NCBI RefSeq assembly: GCF_030815955.1
Contig: NZ_JAUSXK010000001.1
Span: forward strand, 248,001-312,000
Direction: 5' to 3'
Source of the DNA: Microbacterium murale
GTDB lineage: Bacteria > Actinomycetota > Actinomycetes > Actinomycetales > Microbacteriaceae
Length of the DNA: 64,000 nucleotides
Shown here: positions 36,254 through 44,588 of the stretch, piece by piece
Layout: the number at the start of each line of letters is the position of its first letter
Numbering within the stretch: the first letter of the stretch is position 1
Notes under the pieces: model-generated
Seen by the model: the letters and a program-made list of their open reading frames with translations, nothing else
The model's database searches: none
Told to the model about the DNA's origin: nothing
Translations under genes and position numbers: made by a program

Positions 36254-39200
36254 CCCGGACGCTGTTCCACCGTCCCACACGGGTGACGGCGCCTCCCACT
36301 CCACCGGAGCCCGAGCTCATCCCGCCGCCGCCGGCGCTCACCGATCAAGGCGGCGGCATGCCGCTGCAGTTCATGCTTCCGCTGATCGGGGCGTTGTCGT
36401 CCGTCATCATGATGGTCGTGCTGCGCAACGGACAGCCGTTGTTCCTCGTTCTGGCCGCCGTGATCTTCGTCGTCGCCATCGTCGGCGGACTCGGTTTCGC
36501 CCTGTCTGCGCGCGGCCGGGCGGCACGCAAGGCCCGCACTCAGCGCGAGCTGTACCTCGACTACCTCGAGCGCTACCGGTCCGAGTTGCGTGAGCGCGGC
36601 GCCAGCGACCGCGCCTCTGCGATCGCCGTGCATCCCGCCCCTGAGGCCCTCGTCGGCATCATGCGCGATCCGGCTCGCCGATGGGAACGCCGCCGCTCCG
36701 ATGACGACTACCTCTCCGCACGGATCGGCGTCGCATCGCGTCCGTGGTTCTCGCTCTCCGTCGCTCGAAGCGATTCCCCGCTCGAGCCCGCAGACCCCAT
36801 CCTGCTGCGCGAGGCGGAGATCGTCGCACGCAGTCTCGACGCCGTACCCGAGATGCCGGCGACAGCAGATCTGCAGGACGCGTGGGTCGTGTCCGTGGTC
36901 GGTGACCGTGACCGCGGCATGTCGGTGGTCCGCTCGCTGGTCGCGCAGCTGGCGACCGCGCACACCCCTGACGATCTCACCCTCGCCGCCGCCTACGCGC
37001 CGCATCATGCCGATCAGTGGAACGGGTTCGATCTCCTGCCCCACGTGCAGGATCCCGGTCTCTTCGACGGCCCTGTTCCTGCACGCCGGATCGCGCCCGA
37101 CATCCGATCCCTCACCGATGTCCTCGCGGGCGACCTCGGCAAGCGTGCCGGTTCCGCCGCAGGCGTGCAGCGCCATGGCCGAGGAGAGAATCCGCACGGA
37201 CGCCTCGTCGTCTTCCTCGATGACCACGGGCAGGCCGCGTCGCGTCTGAGCAGCCCGGATCCCCACCTGCGCATTCGCGACCTCAACATCACCGTCGTGC
37301 ATCTGCTCGCGGACCGCCTGGACGAGCCCGACGACGTCGACATCCGGATCACCGTCGATGACGACGGGGCCGTGATCACGTCTCAGGCTTCTTCGGCCGC
37401 CCCCGCGCATGTCGCGTTCACGCCGGATCGGACACACGGCGGGACGGTGACGACCCTGGCCCGTTCGATGGCCGCGTTCCGCACTGTTCACGCGTCTCGG
37501 CCGCAGAGCGGCACGACCGAGGCCTTCGACATCACCCAGCTTCTCGGGATCACGGATGCTTCCGCGATCGACCCGGATGAGCTGTGGACTCCCCGCTCGC
37601 CGAGTGCGTTCCTGCGTGTGCCGTTCGCGCTCGATGACAACGATCGCCCCGTCTTCCTCGATCTGAAGGAGAGCGCGCAGGAGGGCATGGGCCCGCACGG
37701 CATCTGCGTCGGCGCCACCGGTTCGGGAAAATCCGAGATGCTGCGCACCGTGCTGCTCGCCCTCGCCCTGGCGCATCCGCCTGAGGACCTGAGCTTCATC
37801 CTCGTGGACTACAAGGGCGGCGCGGCGTTCTCCCCGTTCCAGAAGCTGCCGCACGTCGCCGGGCTGATCGACAACCTCGCCGACGACCCTCAGCTCACCA
37901 CGCGTGCACGCGCCTCGCTCCAAGGCGAGGTGGTCAGGCGGCAGCAGCTGCTCAAGGACGCCGACGCCTCACCGTCCATCACGCACTACCGGGAGCTCCG
38001 CAAGACTCGGCCCGAACTGCCGCCGATGCCTCATCTGTTCATGGTGATCGACGAGTTCGGCGAACTGCTCACCGCTGAGCCGGAGTTCATCGACCTGTTC
38101 CTTCAGATCGGCCGGATCGGCCGGTCCATCGGCATCCATCTGCTCCTCTCCAGCCAGCGCATCGAGGCAGGCAAGCTGCGCGGACTCGACACTTATCTTT
38201 CCTACCGGCTCGGGTTGCGGACGTTCAGCGAGAGCGAGTCACAGGTCGTGCTCGGGACGACGGACGCCTATCGGCTGCCGGCGCTGCCCGGCTACGGCAT
38301 CCTCAAGGTCGACACGTCGCTGTATCAGCGTTTTCGCGCCGGCTATGTGTCCGGCCCGGTGCCGGTCCGGTCCGCTCCGGCACCCAGCGACGGCGAGCTC
38401 ACACGTGTCTTCCGCGTGCCGACGTACAACGGCATCAGCCAGGGCGACGACGATGACAGGACACCGGCGAGTCCGTCGTTCACCACGCCCGAGGTCGGGC
38501 AGCTGCTCGTGGACGAGGCCGTTCTGCGACTTCGCGCCGACGATCGCATCGTCTCGTCGGCGTGGTTGCCGCCGTTGCCGGAGACCCTCGCTCTCGGGCA
38601 GATCCTGGGAGAGCGAGAGCGGACGATCGCCCTGGAGACGCCGATCGGACTGATCGATGACCCGGCGCACCAGAATCAGCAGCCCTGGATGCTCGATCTC
38701 ACGCGCGGCGGCGGCCATCTCGCCATCGTCGGAAGCCCCCAGTCAGGGCGCACCACCTTGCTTCGGACCATCGCCGTGTCGCTGGCGCTCGGCCGCACCC
38801 CGGCCGAGGTCGCGGTGTACGGGATGGATCTCGCCGGCGGCGGGCTGCGCCGTCTCGAGCCGTTCCCGCATGTCGGCGGCGTCGCCACCCGATCGGATCC
38901 CGCACGAGTGCGCCGGCTGATCGAAGAACTCGAGTCGATGCTCGCCACTCGTGAGCGCGTGTTCAAGGACTCCGGCATCGACTCGGTCTCGCAGCTGCGT
39001 GCACGGCACGCTGCCGGAGAGGTGCCGCAGCTGTCGTCCGCAGACGTGGTCGTGCTCGTCAACGGATACGGCGCTCTCAGACAGGAGTTCGACGACCTCG
39101 ATGCCGCGTTCACCGCTGTTCTGCTGCGTGCGGCGAACTACGGCGTGCACATCGTGCTCGGACTATCCCGATGGAGCGAATTGCGCATCGCCCACCAGTC

Positions 39201-40185
39201 GCTGTTCGGCACGAAGATCGAACTGCGTCTGAACGACCCGACCGAATCGACGATCGACCGTTCTCTCGCCAAGACGATCAGCACGTCGACGCCGGGTCGG
39301 GCGCTCGCCGACAGCGGACTCCTCGGCCACGTCGCGCTGCCCGTTCTCGAGACGAGCGGCGACGACGAACTCGGCGACGAGATCGAGGAACTCGGACGGC
39401 GGGTGGCGGCGTCATGGGCCGGCCCGTCCGCCGCCCCCATCCGGTTGCTCCCGCAGGAGCTGGATCCAGAACAGCTGCCGGAGGCTGTCGACGAACCCGA
39501 TGCCGTGCCGTTCGGCCTGCGTCAGGACACGATGGCCAGCGCGTTCTGGGAGTTCCAGCAGGCAGATCAGCACCTGCTCGTGCTCGGCGACGCTCGCAGC
39601 GGGAAGTCGGCGACGCTGCGCATGATCGCCGCCGGTCTCATCGAGAGGTTCACGCCCGAAGAGCTCGCGATCGCCGTCGTGGATTCCCGCGGCCACGTCG
39701 CAGAGGTCATCCCCGACGAGTACCTCGCCGCGCACGCCAGGACGGCGACGCAGGCGTCCGGCCTGGCATCGTCGATCGCGACGGAGCTAGCCCGCAGACC
39801 GCAGATGTCCGCGAAAGAGCTCAGAAGCGTTCCCCGAGTGGTGCTGCTCGTCGACGACCACGACATCATCAGCGCCGGCGGGATCGAGCACCTCGCAGCG
39901 CTGGCGCCGCATCTGCCCACGGCACGCGACAGCAAGTTCCACATCGTGCTCGCCCGTCCTGTCGCCGGATCGGTCAGAGCGATGTACGGCGCCTTCCTGC
40001 AGGGCATCCGCGACACAGGGGCGGCGCTGCTGATCCTTTCCGGCGATCGGAGCGAGGGGCAGATCATGCCCCGTCTGTACGCGGAGAGATTCCCGCCGGG
40101 GCGCGGACGCTATGCACGACGCGGAGAGAGCCCGTTCGTCGTGCAGGTCGCGCATCTGCCCGACAGCACGGAGGCGAGACCATGA
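36250..40185 (+). CDS. eccC: EccC-type FtsK/SpoIIIE ATPase of the type VII system
   Basis: A 1311-residue motor. Two transmembrane helices (about 37-60 and 64-84) anchor it. Three ATPase modules follow: D1 Walker A GATGSGKSE at 488 with Walker B FILVDYKGG; D2 GSPQSGRTT at 828, where the P-loop lysine is arginine; D3 GDARSGKSA at 1113 with VVDSRGHV. D1 and D3 keep the lysine. It is a single chain, not split into Ca and Cb as in ESX-1. It drives export of the WXG100 and toxin proteins encoded on the opposite strand. Confidence 0.95.
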   Translation: MTRTLFHRPTRVTAPPTPPEPELIPPPPALTDQGGGMPLQFMLPLIGALSSVIMMVVLRNGQPLFLVLAAVIFVVAIVGGLGFALSARGRAARKARTQRELYLDYLERYRSELRERGASDRASAIAVHPAPEALVGIMRDPARRWERRRSDDDYLSARIGVASRPWFSLSVARSDSPLEPADPILLREAEIVARSLDAVPEMPATADLQDAWVVSVVGDRDRGMSVVRSLVAQLATAHTPDDLTLAAAYAPHHADQWNGFDLLPHVQDPGLFDGPVPARRIAPDIRSLTDVLAGDLGKRAGSAAGVQRHGRGENPHGRLVVFLDDHGQAASRLSSPDPHLRIRDLNITVVHLLADRLDEPDDVDIRITVDDDGAVITSQASSAAPAHVAFTPDRTHGGTVTTLARSMAAFRTVHASRPQSGTTEAFDITQLLGITDASAIDPDELWTPRSPSAFLRVPFALDDNDRPVFLDLKESAQEGMGPHGICVGATGSGKSEMLRTVLLALALAHPPEDLSFILVDYKGGAAFSPFQKLPHVAGLIDNLADDPQLTTRARASLQGEVVRRQQLLKDADASPSITHYRELRKTRPELPPMPHLFMVIDEFGELLTAEPEFIDLFLQIGRIGRSIGIHLLLSSQRIEAGKLRGLDTYLSYRLGLRTFSESESQVVLGTTDAYRLPALPGYGILKVDTSLYQRFRAGYVSGPVPVRSAPAPSDGELTRVFRVPTYNGISQGDDDDRTPASPSFTTPEVGQLLVDEAVLRLRADDRIVSSAWLPPLPETLALGQILGERERTIALETPIGLIDDPAHQNQQPWMLDLTRGGGHLAIVGSPQSGRTTLLRTIAVSLALGRTPAEVAVYGMDLAGGGLRRLEPFPHVGGVATRSDPARVRRLIEELESMLATRERVFKDSGIDSVSQLRARHAAGEVPQLSSADVVVLVNGYGALRQEFDDLDAAFTAVLLRAANYGVHIVLGLSRWSELRIAHQSLFGTKIELRLNDPTESTIDRSLAKTISTSTPGRALADSGLLGHVALPVLETSGDDELGDEIEELGRRVAASWAGPSAAPIRLLPQELDPEQLPEAVDEPDAVPFGLRQDTMASAFWEFQQADQHLLVLGDARSGKSATLRMIAAGLIERFTPEELAIAVVDSRGHVAEVIPDEYLAAHARTATQASGLASSIATELARRPQMSAKELRSVPRVVLLVDDHDIISAGGIEHLAALAPHLPTARDSKFHIVLARPVAGSVRAMYGAFLQGIRDTGAALLILSGDRSEGQIMPRLYAERFPPGRGRYARRGESPFVVQVAHLPDSTEARP

Positions 40186-40715
40186 CCTCGTTGACGTTCA
40201 TCGGTGCGAGTGGAGGAACCGGCACGACGACGCTCGCCGCTCTGAGCGTGCTGCTTCTGGTCGAGCAGGGCTCGCGGATCCCGACCGTCGTCGCGGAGGA
40301 TGCGCAGTCGTTCGACCTCCGCCTCGGCACCCTCTCGTCACCGGTGCGCGGGAGTGGGCACGAGCTGGTCGACGGCGGACGCTACCAGCCGGGAAAGGCC
40401 GCGGCGGCGATCGAACAGGGCCGCCTGGTCCTGGTGGGCGCATCCACTCCCCAGGGGGTCGCGGCGCTCGAGAGCAGCCTGTCGGACGTGGCTCAGCGCT
40501 TCGGCACCCCGGGTCTCGAACGCACGCTCCCAGTGCTCTGCTCGGCGTTCGGGAGATCCACGACGGTCGCCGGCCGACTGTCCGTCCCCTTCGACGCGCG
40601 TCTCGCCGTCGGCGCGCCGCTCACGAAGACGCTTCCGTCCCTGCGCGCGCGGACGAAGACCGCGCTGAACATGCAGTGGCTGCCCGTACTGCGGGAGACG
40701 TACGGTATCCGGTGA
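40182..40715 (+). CDS. Second MinD-like protein lacking the P-loop lysine (downstream of eccC)
   Basis: A 177-residue protein starting TFIGASGGTGTTTLAALSV; the Walker A reads S10-G-G-T-G-T15-T-T, so both lysines of KGGxGKT are replaced. LVLVGASTPQGVAALE follows the MinD beta-strand pattern. It overlaps the eccC stop as ATGA and ends the operon 43 bases before the hisH stop on the other strand. With the paralogue just before eccC it makes a symmetric pair around the motor gene. Confidence 0.7.
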   Translation: MTSLTFIGASGGTGTTTLAALSVLLLVEQGSRIPTVVAEDAQSFDLRLGTLSSPVRGSGHELVDGGRYQPGKAAAAIEQGRLVLVGASTPQGVAALESSLSDVAQRFGTPGLERTLPVLCSAFGRSTTVAGRLSVPFDARLAVGAPLTKTLPSLRARTKTALNMQWLPVLRETYGIR

Positions 40716-40758
40716 CCTGTGCGTCGGCGGCGCGGCTGCCGGTCGGAGCGGCTCCTCG

Positions 40759-41394
40759 TCAGAGGCTCTGCACCCAGTTGCGCAGCAACTGGATCCCGGC
40801 GTCGCCCGACTTCTCGGGGTGGAACTGCGTCGCCGAGAGCGGCCCGTTCTCGACCGCGGCGAGGAACGGCCTGCCGTAGGTCGTCCACGTGAGCGCGGGC
40901 TGCGGGAACGGTGGGATCACGTCGAGCTCCCAGCTCTGCGCGGCATACGAGTGCACGAAGTAGAAGCGTTCGTCCTCGATACCGCGGAACAGCACGCTGC
41001 CCTCATCGGGAGTGACGGTGTTCCAGCCCATGTGCGGCAGCACGGGCGCATCGAGCTCCGTCACGCTTCCCGGCCACTCGCCGAGTCCTTCGACGTCCTG
41101 TCCGCGCTCCACACCGTGGGAGAACAGCACCTGCATCCCGACGCACACTCCGAGTACGGGCCGACCACCGGCGAGCCTGCGTTCGATGATCTCGTCACCG
41201 CCCTTGGTCCGGAGCGCTTCGCGCACCGCGGCGAAAGCGCCGACGCCGGGGACGAACAGTCCATCCGCCTCCAGCGCCGCCGCACGGTCACCCGTGAGCG
41301 TCGCGTCCGCGCCCGCCGCGATGAGGGCTTTGACCGCGGAGTGGACGTTGCCGGAACCGTAGTCGTAGACCGCGACAGTGGGCGTGCGCGTCAC
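40759..41394 (-). CDS. hisH: Imidazole glycerol phosphate synthase, glutaminase subunit
   Basis: A 211-residue class I glutamine amidotransferase that supplies ammonia to HisF. Catalytic C84 lies in LGVCVGMQ and the His-Glu pair is H192/E194 in QFHPEKSG; the oxyanion strand is preceded by YGSGNV at 12-17. GTG start at 41394 overlaps the hisB stop. Its usual next gene, hisA/priA, is missing here and found 16 kb away at 24503. Confidence 0.96.
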   Translation of the reverse strand: MTRTPTVAVYDYGSGNVHSAVKALIAAGADATLTGDRAAALEADGLFVPGVGAFAAVREALRTKGGDEIIERRLAGGRPVLGVCVGMQVLFSHGVERGQDVEGLGEWPGSVTELDAPVLPHMGWNTVTPDEGSVLFRGIEDERFYFVHSYAAQSWELDVIPPFPQPALTWTTYGRPFLAAVENGPLSATQFHPEKSGDAGIQLLRNWVQSL

Positions 41395-41996
41395 AGCGCG
41401 CCCTTGGTGGAGGGGATGCCGACCACCTGAGGGTCGAGCGCCTTCGCCTGGCGGAACGCACGGGCGAACGCCTTGAACTCCGCCTCTGCGATGTGGTGCG
41501 GGTCGCGTCCACCCAGCACGCGCACGTGCACGGTCAGCCCCGCGCCGAACGTGATCGCCTCGAACACGTGACGCACGAGTGAGCCGGTGAAGTGGCCGCC
41601 GATGAGGTGGTGCTCGAAACCCGCCGGTTCGCCCGAGTGCACGAGATAAGGACGCCCGCTGATGTCGACGACCGCCTGTGCGAGCGCCTCGTCGAGCGGC
41701 ACGAGCGCGTCACCGTAACGGGAGATGCCGGACTTGTCGCCCAGCGCTTCACGGATCGCCTGCCCGAGCACGATCGAGATGTCCTCCACCGTGTGGTGGG
41801 CGTCGATGTTCGTGTCACCGGAGGCCCGCACCGTCAGATCGGTGAGCGAGTGCTTCGCGAAGGCCGTGAGCATGTGGTCGAAGAACGGCACCGACGTATC
41901 GATGTGGCTCTGCCCTGTGCCGTCGAGGTTGAGTTCGAGCTCGACGGTCGACTCAGACGTGCTGCGGGTACGAGTGGCGGTGCGGGAAACGCTCAT
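41391..41996 (-). CDS. hisB: Imidazoleglycerol-phosphate dehydratase
   Basis: A 201-residue monofunctional HisB. Diagnostic motifs are VPFFDHML (39-46) and [11 protein letters not shown] with metal-ligand histidines, then [19 protein letters not shown] and [16 protein letters not shown]. It dehydrates imidazole-glycerol phosphate with Mn2+. ATGA overlap with hisC upstream and GTGA overlap with hisH downstream show a tightly coupled operon. Confidence 0.97.
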   Translation of the reverse strand: MSVSRTATRTRSTSESTVELELNLDGTGQSHIDTSVPFFDHMLTAFAKHSLTDLTVRASGDTNIDAHHTVEDISIVLGQAIREALGDKSGISRYGDALVPLDEALAQAVVDISGRPYLVHSGEPAGFEHHLIGGHFTGSLVRHVFEAITFGAGLTVHVRVLGGRDPHHIAEAEFKAFARAFRQAKALDPQVVGIPSTKGAL

Positions 41997-43087
41997 GACG
42001 CCGATCCTATCGAGGCCAGCGCGTCCAGGAATGCCGTGGTCTCCGCCTCGGTCCCCGCGGTGACGCGCAAGTGATTCGGGATGCCGACGTCACGCACCAG
42101 CACTCCCCGCTCGTAAAGGGCATGGAACGTCGCCTGCGGATCGGCCACTCCTCCGAACAGCACGAAGTTCGACCACGACTCGTGCGGCTCGTAGTCGAGC
42201 GCCTCGAGGGTCGCGGTGATCCGATCACGCTGCTCGATGATGTCGTCGACCATGCCGAGCATCGTCGGCGCATTGCGCAATGCAGCCACGGCGGCCGCCT
42301 GAGTGAGGGCGCTCAGGTGATACGGCAGCCGCACGAGCCGCAGCGCATCGATGAACGCCGGATCGGCGGCGAGATACCCGACCCGCGCACCGGCGAATGC
42401 GAACGCCTTGCTCATGGTTCGCGAGACGGCCAGGCGAGGGCGTCCCTCGAGCAGAGTGAGAGCGGATGCCGATTCACGGGGCGCGAACTCCTGGTATGCC
42501 TCGTCCACCACCACGATCCCGCGGGAGGCCTCGTAGACGGCCTCCACCACATCAAGCCCGAGCGGAGTGCCCGTGGGGTTGTTCGGAGTGCACAGCATGA
42601 TCACGTCGGGGTCAGCTTCGATCACCTGAGCCACCGCGTCCTCGGCGGTGATCGTGTAGTCGGGCTGACGGCTGCCGGCTGTCCAACGTGCGCCAATGCC
42701 CTGCGCCAGCAGGGGATACATCGAGTAGGTGGGTGCGAAGCCGAAGACCGTTCGACCCGGTCCGGCGAAGGCCTGCAGAATGTGCTGCAGCACCTCGTTC
42801 GAACCGTTGCCCGCCCAGATCTGCGACGCGTCGAGGTCGTGGCCGAGGTACTCGGCGAATCCCTCACGCAGCGCCGTGAACTCCCGATCGGGGTAGCGGT
42901 TCACATCACGCAGCGCGACGGCGATGTCGTCGAGGATGTCGCTCGCCACTTCATCCGGAACCGGATGGGTGTTCTCGTTGACGTTCAGCGCGACGGCCAG
43001 CGGGGCCTGAGGTGCGCCGTAGGGGGTGAGGCCGCGAAGATCGTCGCGAAGGGGGAGGTCGCTGAGTGAGACAGTCACCCTCCCCAT
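41993..43087 (-). CDS. hisC: Histidinol-phosphate aminotransferase
   Basis: A 364-residue PLP-dependent aminotransferase. [11 protein letters not shown] replaces the LNxNENP N-terminus, NGSNEVL binds the phosphate side, TPNNPTGTP lies at 167-175, and K227 in [15 protein letters not shown] is the cofactor lysine. It transfers the amino group from glutamate to imidazole-acetol phosphate. It starts 13 bases after the LysM gene stop, so it may be partly transcribed from the SOS-controlled promoter upstream of that gene; ATG 43087 has no obvious ribosome site. Confidence 0.95.
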   Translation of the reverse strand: MGRVTVSLSDLPLRDDLRGLTPYGAPQAPLAVALNVNENTHPVPDEVASDILDDIAVALRDVNRYPDREFTALREGFAEYLGHDLDASQIWAGNGSNEVLQHILQAFAGPGRTVFGFAPTYSMYPLLAQGIGARWTAGSRQPDYTITAEDAVAQVIEADPDVIMLCTPNNPTGTPLGLDVVEAVYEASRGIVVVDEAYQEFAPRESASALTLLEGRPRLAVSRTMSKAFAFAGARVGYLAADPAFIDALRLVRLPYHLSALTQAAAVAALRNAPTMLGMVDDIIEQRDRITATLEALDYEPHESWSNFVLFGGVADPQATFHALYERGVLVRDVGIPNHLRVTAGTEAETTAFLDALASIGSAS

Positions 43088-43100
43088 GTTAACGCGGAGT

Positions 43101-43475
43101 TCAGTCGGCGTACTCCGCGGGGATCGCGAGTTGCTGGCCGACCTGCAGCGAACCGCCGCCGAGCGCGTTGAGCTTCTCGATCTCGCTGATCACCGTGCGG
43201 GGGTCTTCTCCGGGGGCGACGTCTTCGGCGATCGCCCAGAGCGTGTCGCCGGGCATCACCGTGACCGTGTCGAAGTCAGTGGTCTCCACTGCCTCGCCGG
43301 AAGCGAGAGCAGAGCCGCCGCTGAGAGCAGCGAACCCGATCCCTGCAGCCAGGGGGAGCGCCGCGAGGGCGACCAGCAGCCGACGTCCGCGTGCCGTCAG
43401 TCGCAGTCGCGTCGAAGCACTGGACGTTGCACGTACGGAAGGGACTGCGGGGGCGCTGATGCTGATGGTGCTCAT
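43101..43475 (-). CDS. LysM-domain membrane protein, probable SOS cell-division suppressor (YneA/DivS/Rv2719c-like)
   Basis: A 124-residue protein: basic N-terminus, one transmembrane helix (about 33-55), then a LysM domain (68-122: TVMPGDTLWAIAEDV ... LNALGGGSLQVGQQLAIP). It is divergent from lexA, exactly as Rv2719c in mycobacteria, divS in corynebacteria and yneA in Bacillus, which halt division after DNA damage. The family assignment follows from this synteny plus the LysM. ATG 43475 has AGAGGAGAG upstream. Its promoter spacer contains the LexA-type palindrome. Confidence 0.75.
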   Translation of the reverse strand: MSTISISAPAVPSVRATSSASTRLRLTARGRRLLVALAALPLAAGIGFAALSGGSALASGEAVETTDFDTVTVMPGDTLWAIAEDVAPGEDPRTVISEIEKLNALGGGSLQVGQQLAIPAEYAD

Positions 43476-43578
43476 GTGACTCTCCTCTGCCTCTTGGCTG
43501 CCTCTGGACTTTCGCCTTTTGGCGTAGCGTTCGCATTCGCCGCTCGGCCGGGAGCGGGGAATGCGAAGCTACGTACCG

Positions 43579-43608
43579 AATGTATCTTCGAATTCGAACA
43601 TCTGTCAA
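43579..43608 (-). promoter_or_regulatory. Promoter of the LysM (SOS division suppressor) gene
   Basis: Perfect -35 TTGACA (43603-43608), 18-base spacer, -10 TACATT (43579-43584) on the minus strand. The spacer contains TTCGAATTCGAA, so LexA bound there would block polymerase. Confidence 0.6.
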
Positions 43609-43609
43609 G
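43587..43609. promoter_or_regulatory. Candidate LexA operator 1
   Basis: TTCGAATTCGAA (43587-43598) is a perfect palindrome and runs into TCGAACATCTGTCAAG (43594-43609), which matches 8 of 12 fixed bases of TCGAAC-N4-GTTCGA. It lies between -35 and -10 of the LysM promoter. Confidence 0.55.
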
Positions 43610-43647
43610 ACCTATTCGAAACCCACCCGCTGAATTTACCGACACGC

Positions 43648-43663
43648 TCGAACAGATCTTCCG
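43648..43663 (+). promoter_or_regulatory. Candidate LexA operator 2
   Basis: TCGAACAGATCTTCCG matches 9 of 12 fixed bases of the mycobacterial SOS box. It is 121 bases before the lexA start, placed for autoregulation. Confidence 0.45.
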
Positions 43664-43783
43664 TTTCGGTGTGTTTCTCGGATACGGTTTCGATACGAAC
43701 ACCACACCACGGGCCACCGACATTCGAAGATGAGCGCCGTGGACACGACGATCAGCACCGTGAGCGCGCACGAAGGAGCACCC

Positions 43784-44470
43784 ATGAGCGACATCTCCGT
43801 CCCCAGCCCTGAGGCCCCGCGCACCCGTCGGCGCAAGAACCTCAGCGCGAAGCAGCTGGCGATCCTCGAGGTCATCCAGACCTCGATCGCACGGCACGGC
43901 TATCCGCCGAGCATGCGCGAGATCGGCGACGCCGTCGGTCTGAAGTCGCTTTCGAGCGTGACCCACCAGCTCGGGCAGCTGGAGCTGAGCGGCTATCTGC
44001 GCCGCGACCCGGGCAAGACCCGTGCCATGGAAGTACTCATCGACCTGCCCGGCACCAGCGGCGAGAACCCCGCCGACTCAGCCACTCCGGTCGGCGATGC
44101 GGCGATGGTGCCGCTGGTCGGTCAGATCGCCGCCGGTATCCCGATCACGGCAGAGCAGCAGGTGGAGGAGATCTTCCCGCTCCCCCGCCAGCTCGTCGGC
44201 AAGGGCGATCTGTTCATGCTCAAGGTCTCCGGTGAGTCGATGATCGACGCCGCCATCTGCGATGGCGACTGGGTCGTCGTGCGCACGCAGAACACGGCGG
44301 AGAACGGCGAGATCGTCGCGGCGATGCTCGACGGCGAAGCCACTGTGAAGACGTTCCGCCAGCGCGACGGACACACTTGGCTCCTCCCCCGCAACTCCTC
44401 ATTCGAGCCCATCCTCGGCGACGACGCCGTTGTGCTGGGGAAGATCGTCGCGGTGCTGCGCGCGGTCTGA
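43784..44470 (+). CDS. lexA: LexA repressor
   Basis: A 228-residue SOS repressor. The N-terminal winged helix-turn-helix covers 20-85 ([25 protein letters not shown]), followed by an Ala/Pro-rich linker and the self-cleaving peptidase domain: scissile A117-G118 in QIAAGIP, nucleophile S152 in VSGESM and general base K189 in EATVKTF. RecA filaments trigger cleavage. Start ATG 43784 has AAGGAG upstream; the in-frame ATG 18 codons earlier has none. It is followed by a very strong terminator. Confidence 0.97.
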   Translation: MSDISVPSPEAPRTRRRKNLSAKQLAILEVIQTSIARHGYPPSMREIGDAVGLKSLSSVTHQLGQLELSGYLRRDPGKTRAMEVLIDLPGTSGENPADSATPVGDAAMVPLVGQIAAGIPITAEQQVEEIFPLPRQLVGKGDLFMLKVSGESMIDAAICDGDWVVVRTQNTAENGEIVAAMLDGEATVKTFRQRDGHTWLLPRNSSFEPILGDDAVVLGKIVAVLRAV

Positions 44471-44480
44471 CGGCATCCAC

Positions 44481-44518
44481 GAAGAACCGCCCCTCCGGAT
44501 TCGGAGGGGCGGTTCTTC
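44481..44518. terminator. Strong 17-bp hairpin terminator after lexA
   Basis: GAAGAACCGCCCCTCCG (44481-44497) pairs perfectly with CGGAGGGGCGGTTCTTC (44502-44518), loop GATT. It is 10 bases past the lexA stop; the A-rich 5' arm gives T-rich 3' arms in the plus transcript (GTTCTTCGTC). Confidence 0.85.
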
Positions 44519-44576
44519 GTCATTCGGACATCAGACGGCGACGACGTCCACGCGGCTGCACACGGCAGACGCCGCT

Positions 44577-44582
44577 TAGGCT
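44577..44582 (+). promoter_or_regulatory. -10 element for leaderless S9 peptidase mRNA
   Basis: TAGGCT, CGAAGC, ATG 44589. Gap of 6 bases and no ribosome site. Confidence 0.5.
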
Positions 44583-44588
44583 CGAAGC

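Larger units (their letters stand above)
43476..43783. promoter_or_regulatory. Divergent SOS control region between LysM gene and lexA
   Basis: A 308-base A/T-richer gap without a gene. It holds a minus-strand promoter, a 12-base palindrome, two SOS-box-like sequences and several isolated TTCGAA or CGAAC half-sites (43615, 43696, 43723). No second ORF is supported; an ATG at 43730 in frame with lexA lacks a ribosome site. Confidence 0.75.

Noticed and set aside
24504..40758. Integrative element or prophage ends around the type VII island
   Set aside because: No integrase, tRNA target or direct repeats seen; base composition matches the flanks.
40716..40758. Terminator between the type VII operon and hisH
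   Set aside because: Only imperfect GC pairing, no T-run on either strand.
43696..43730. Further TTCGAA/CGAAC half-sites as LexA boxes
   Set aside because: They are single half-sites or face outward (GTTCG-TATC-GAAAC), unlike the inward CGAAC...GTTCG arrangement.
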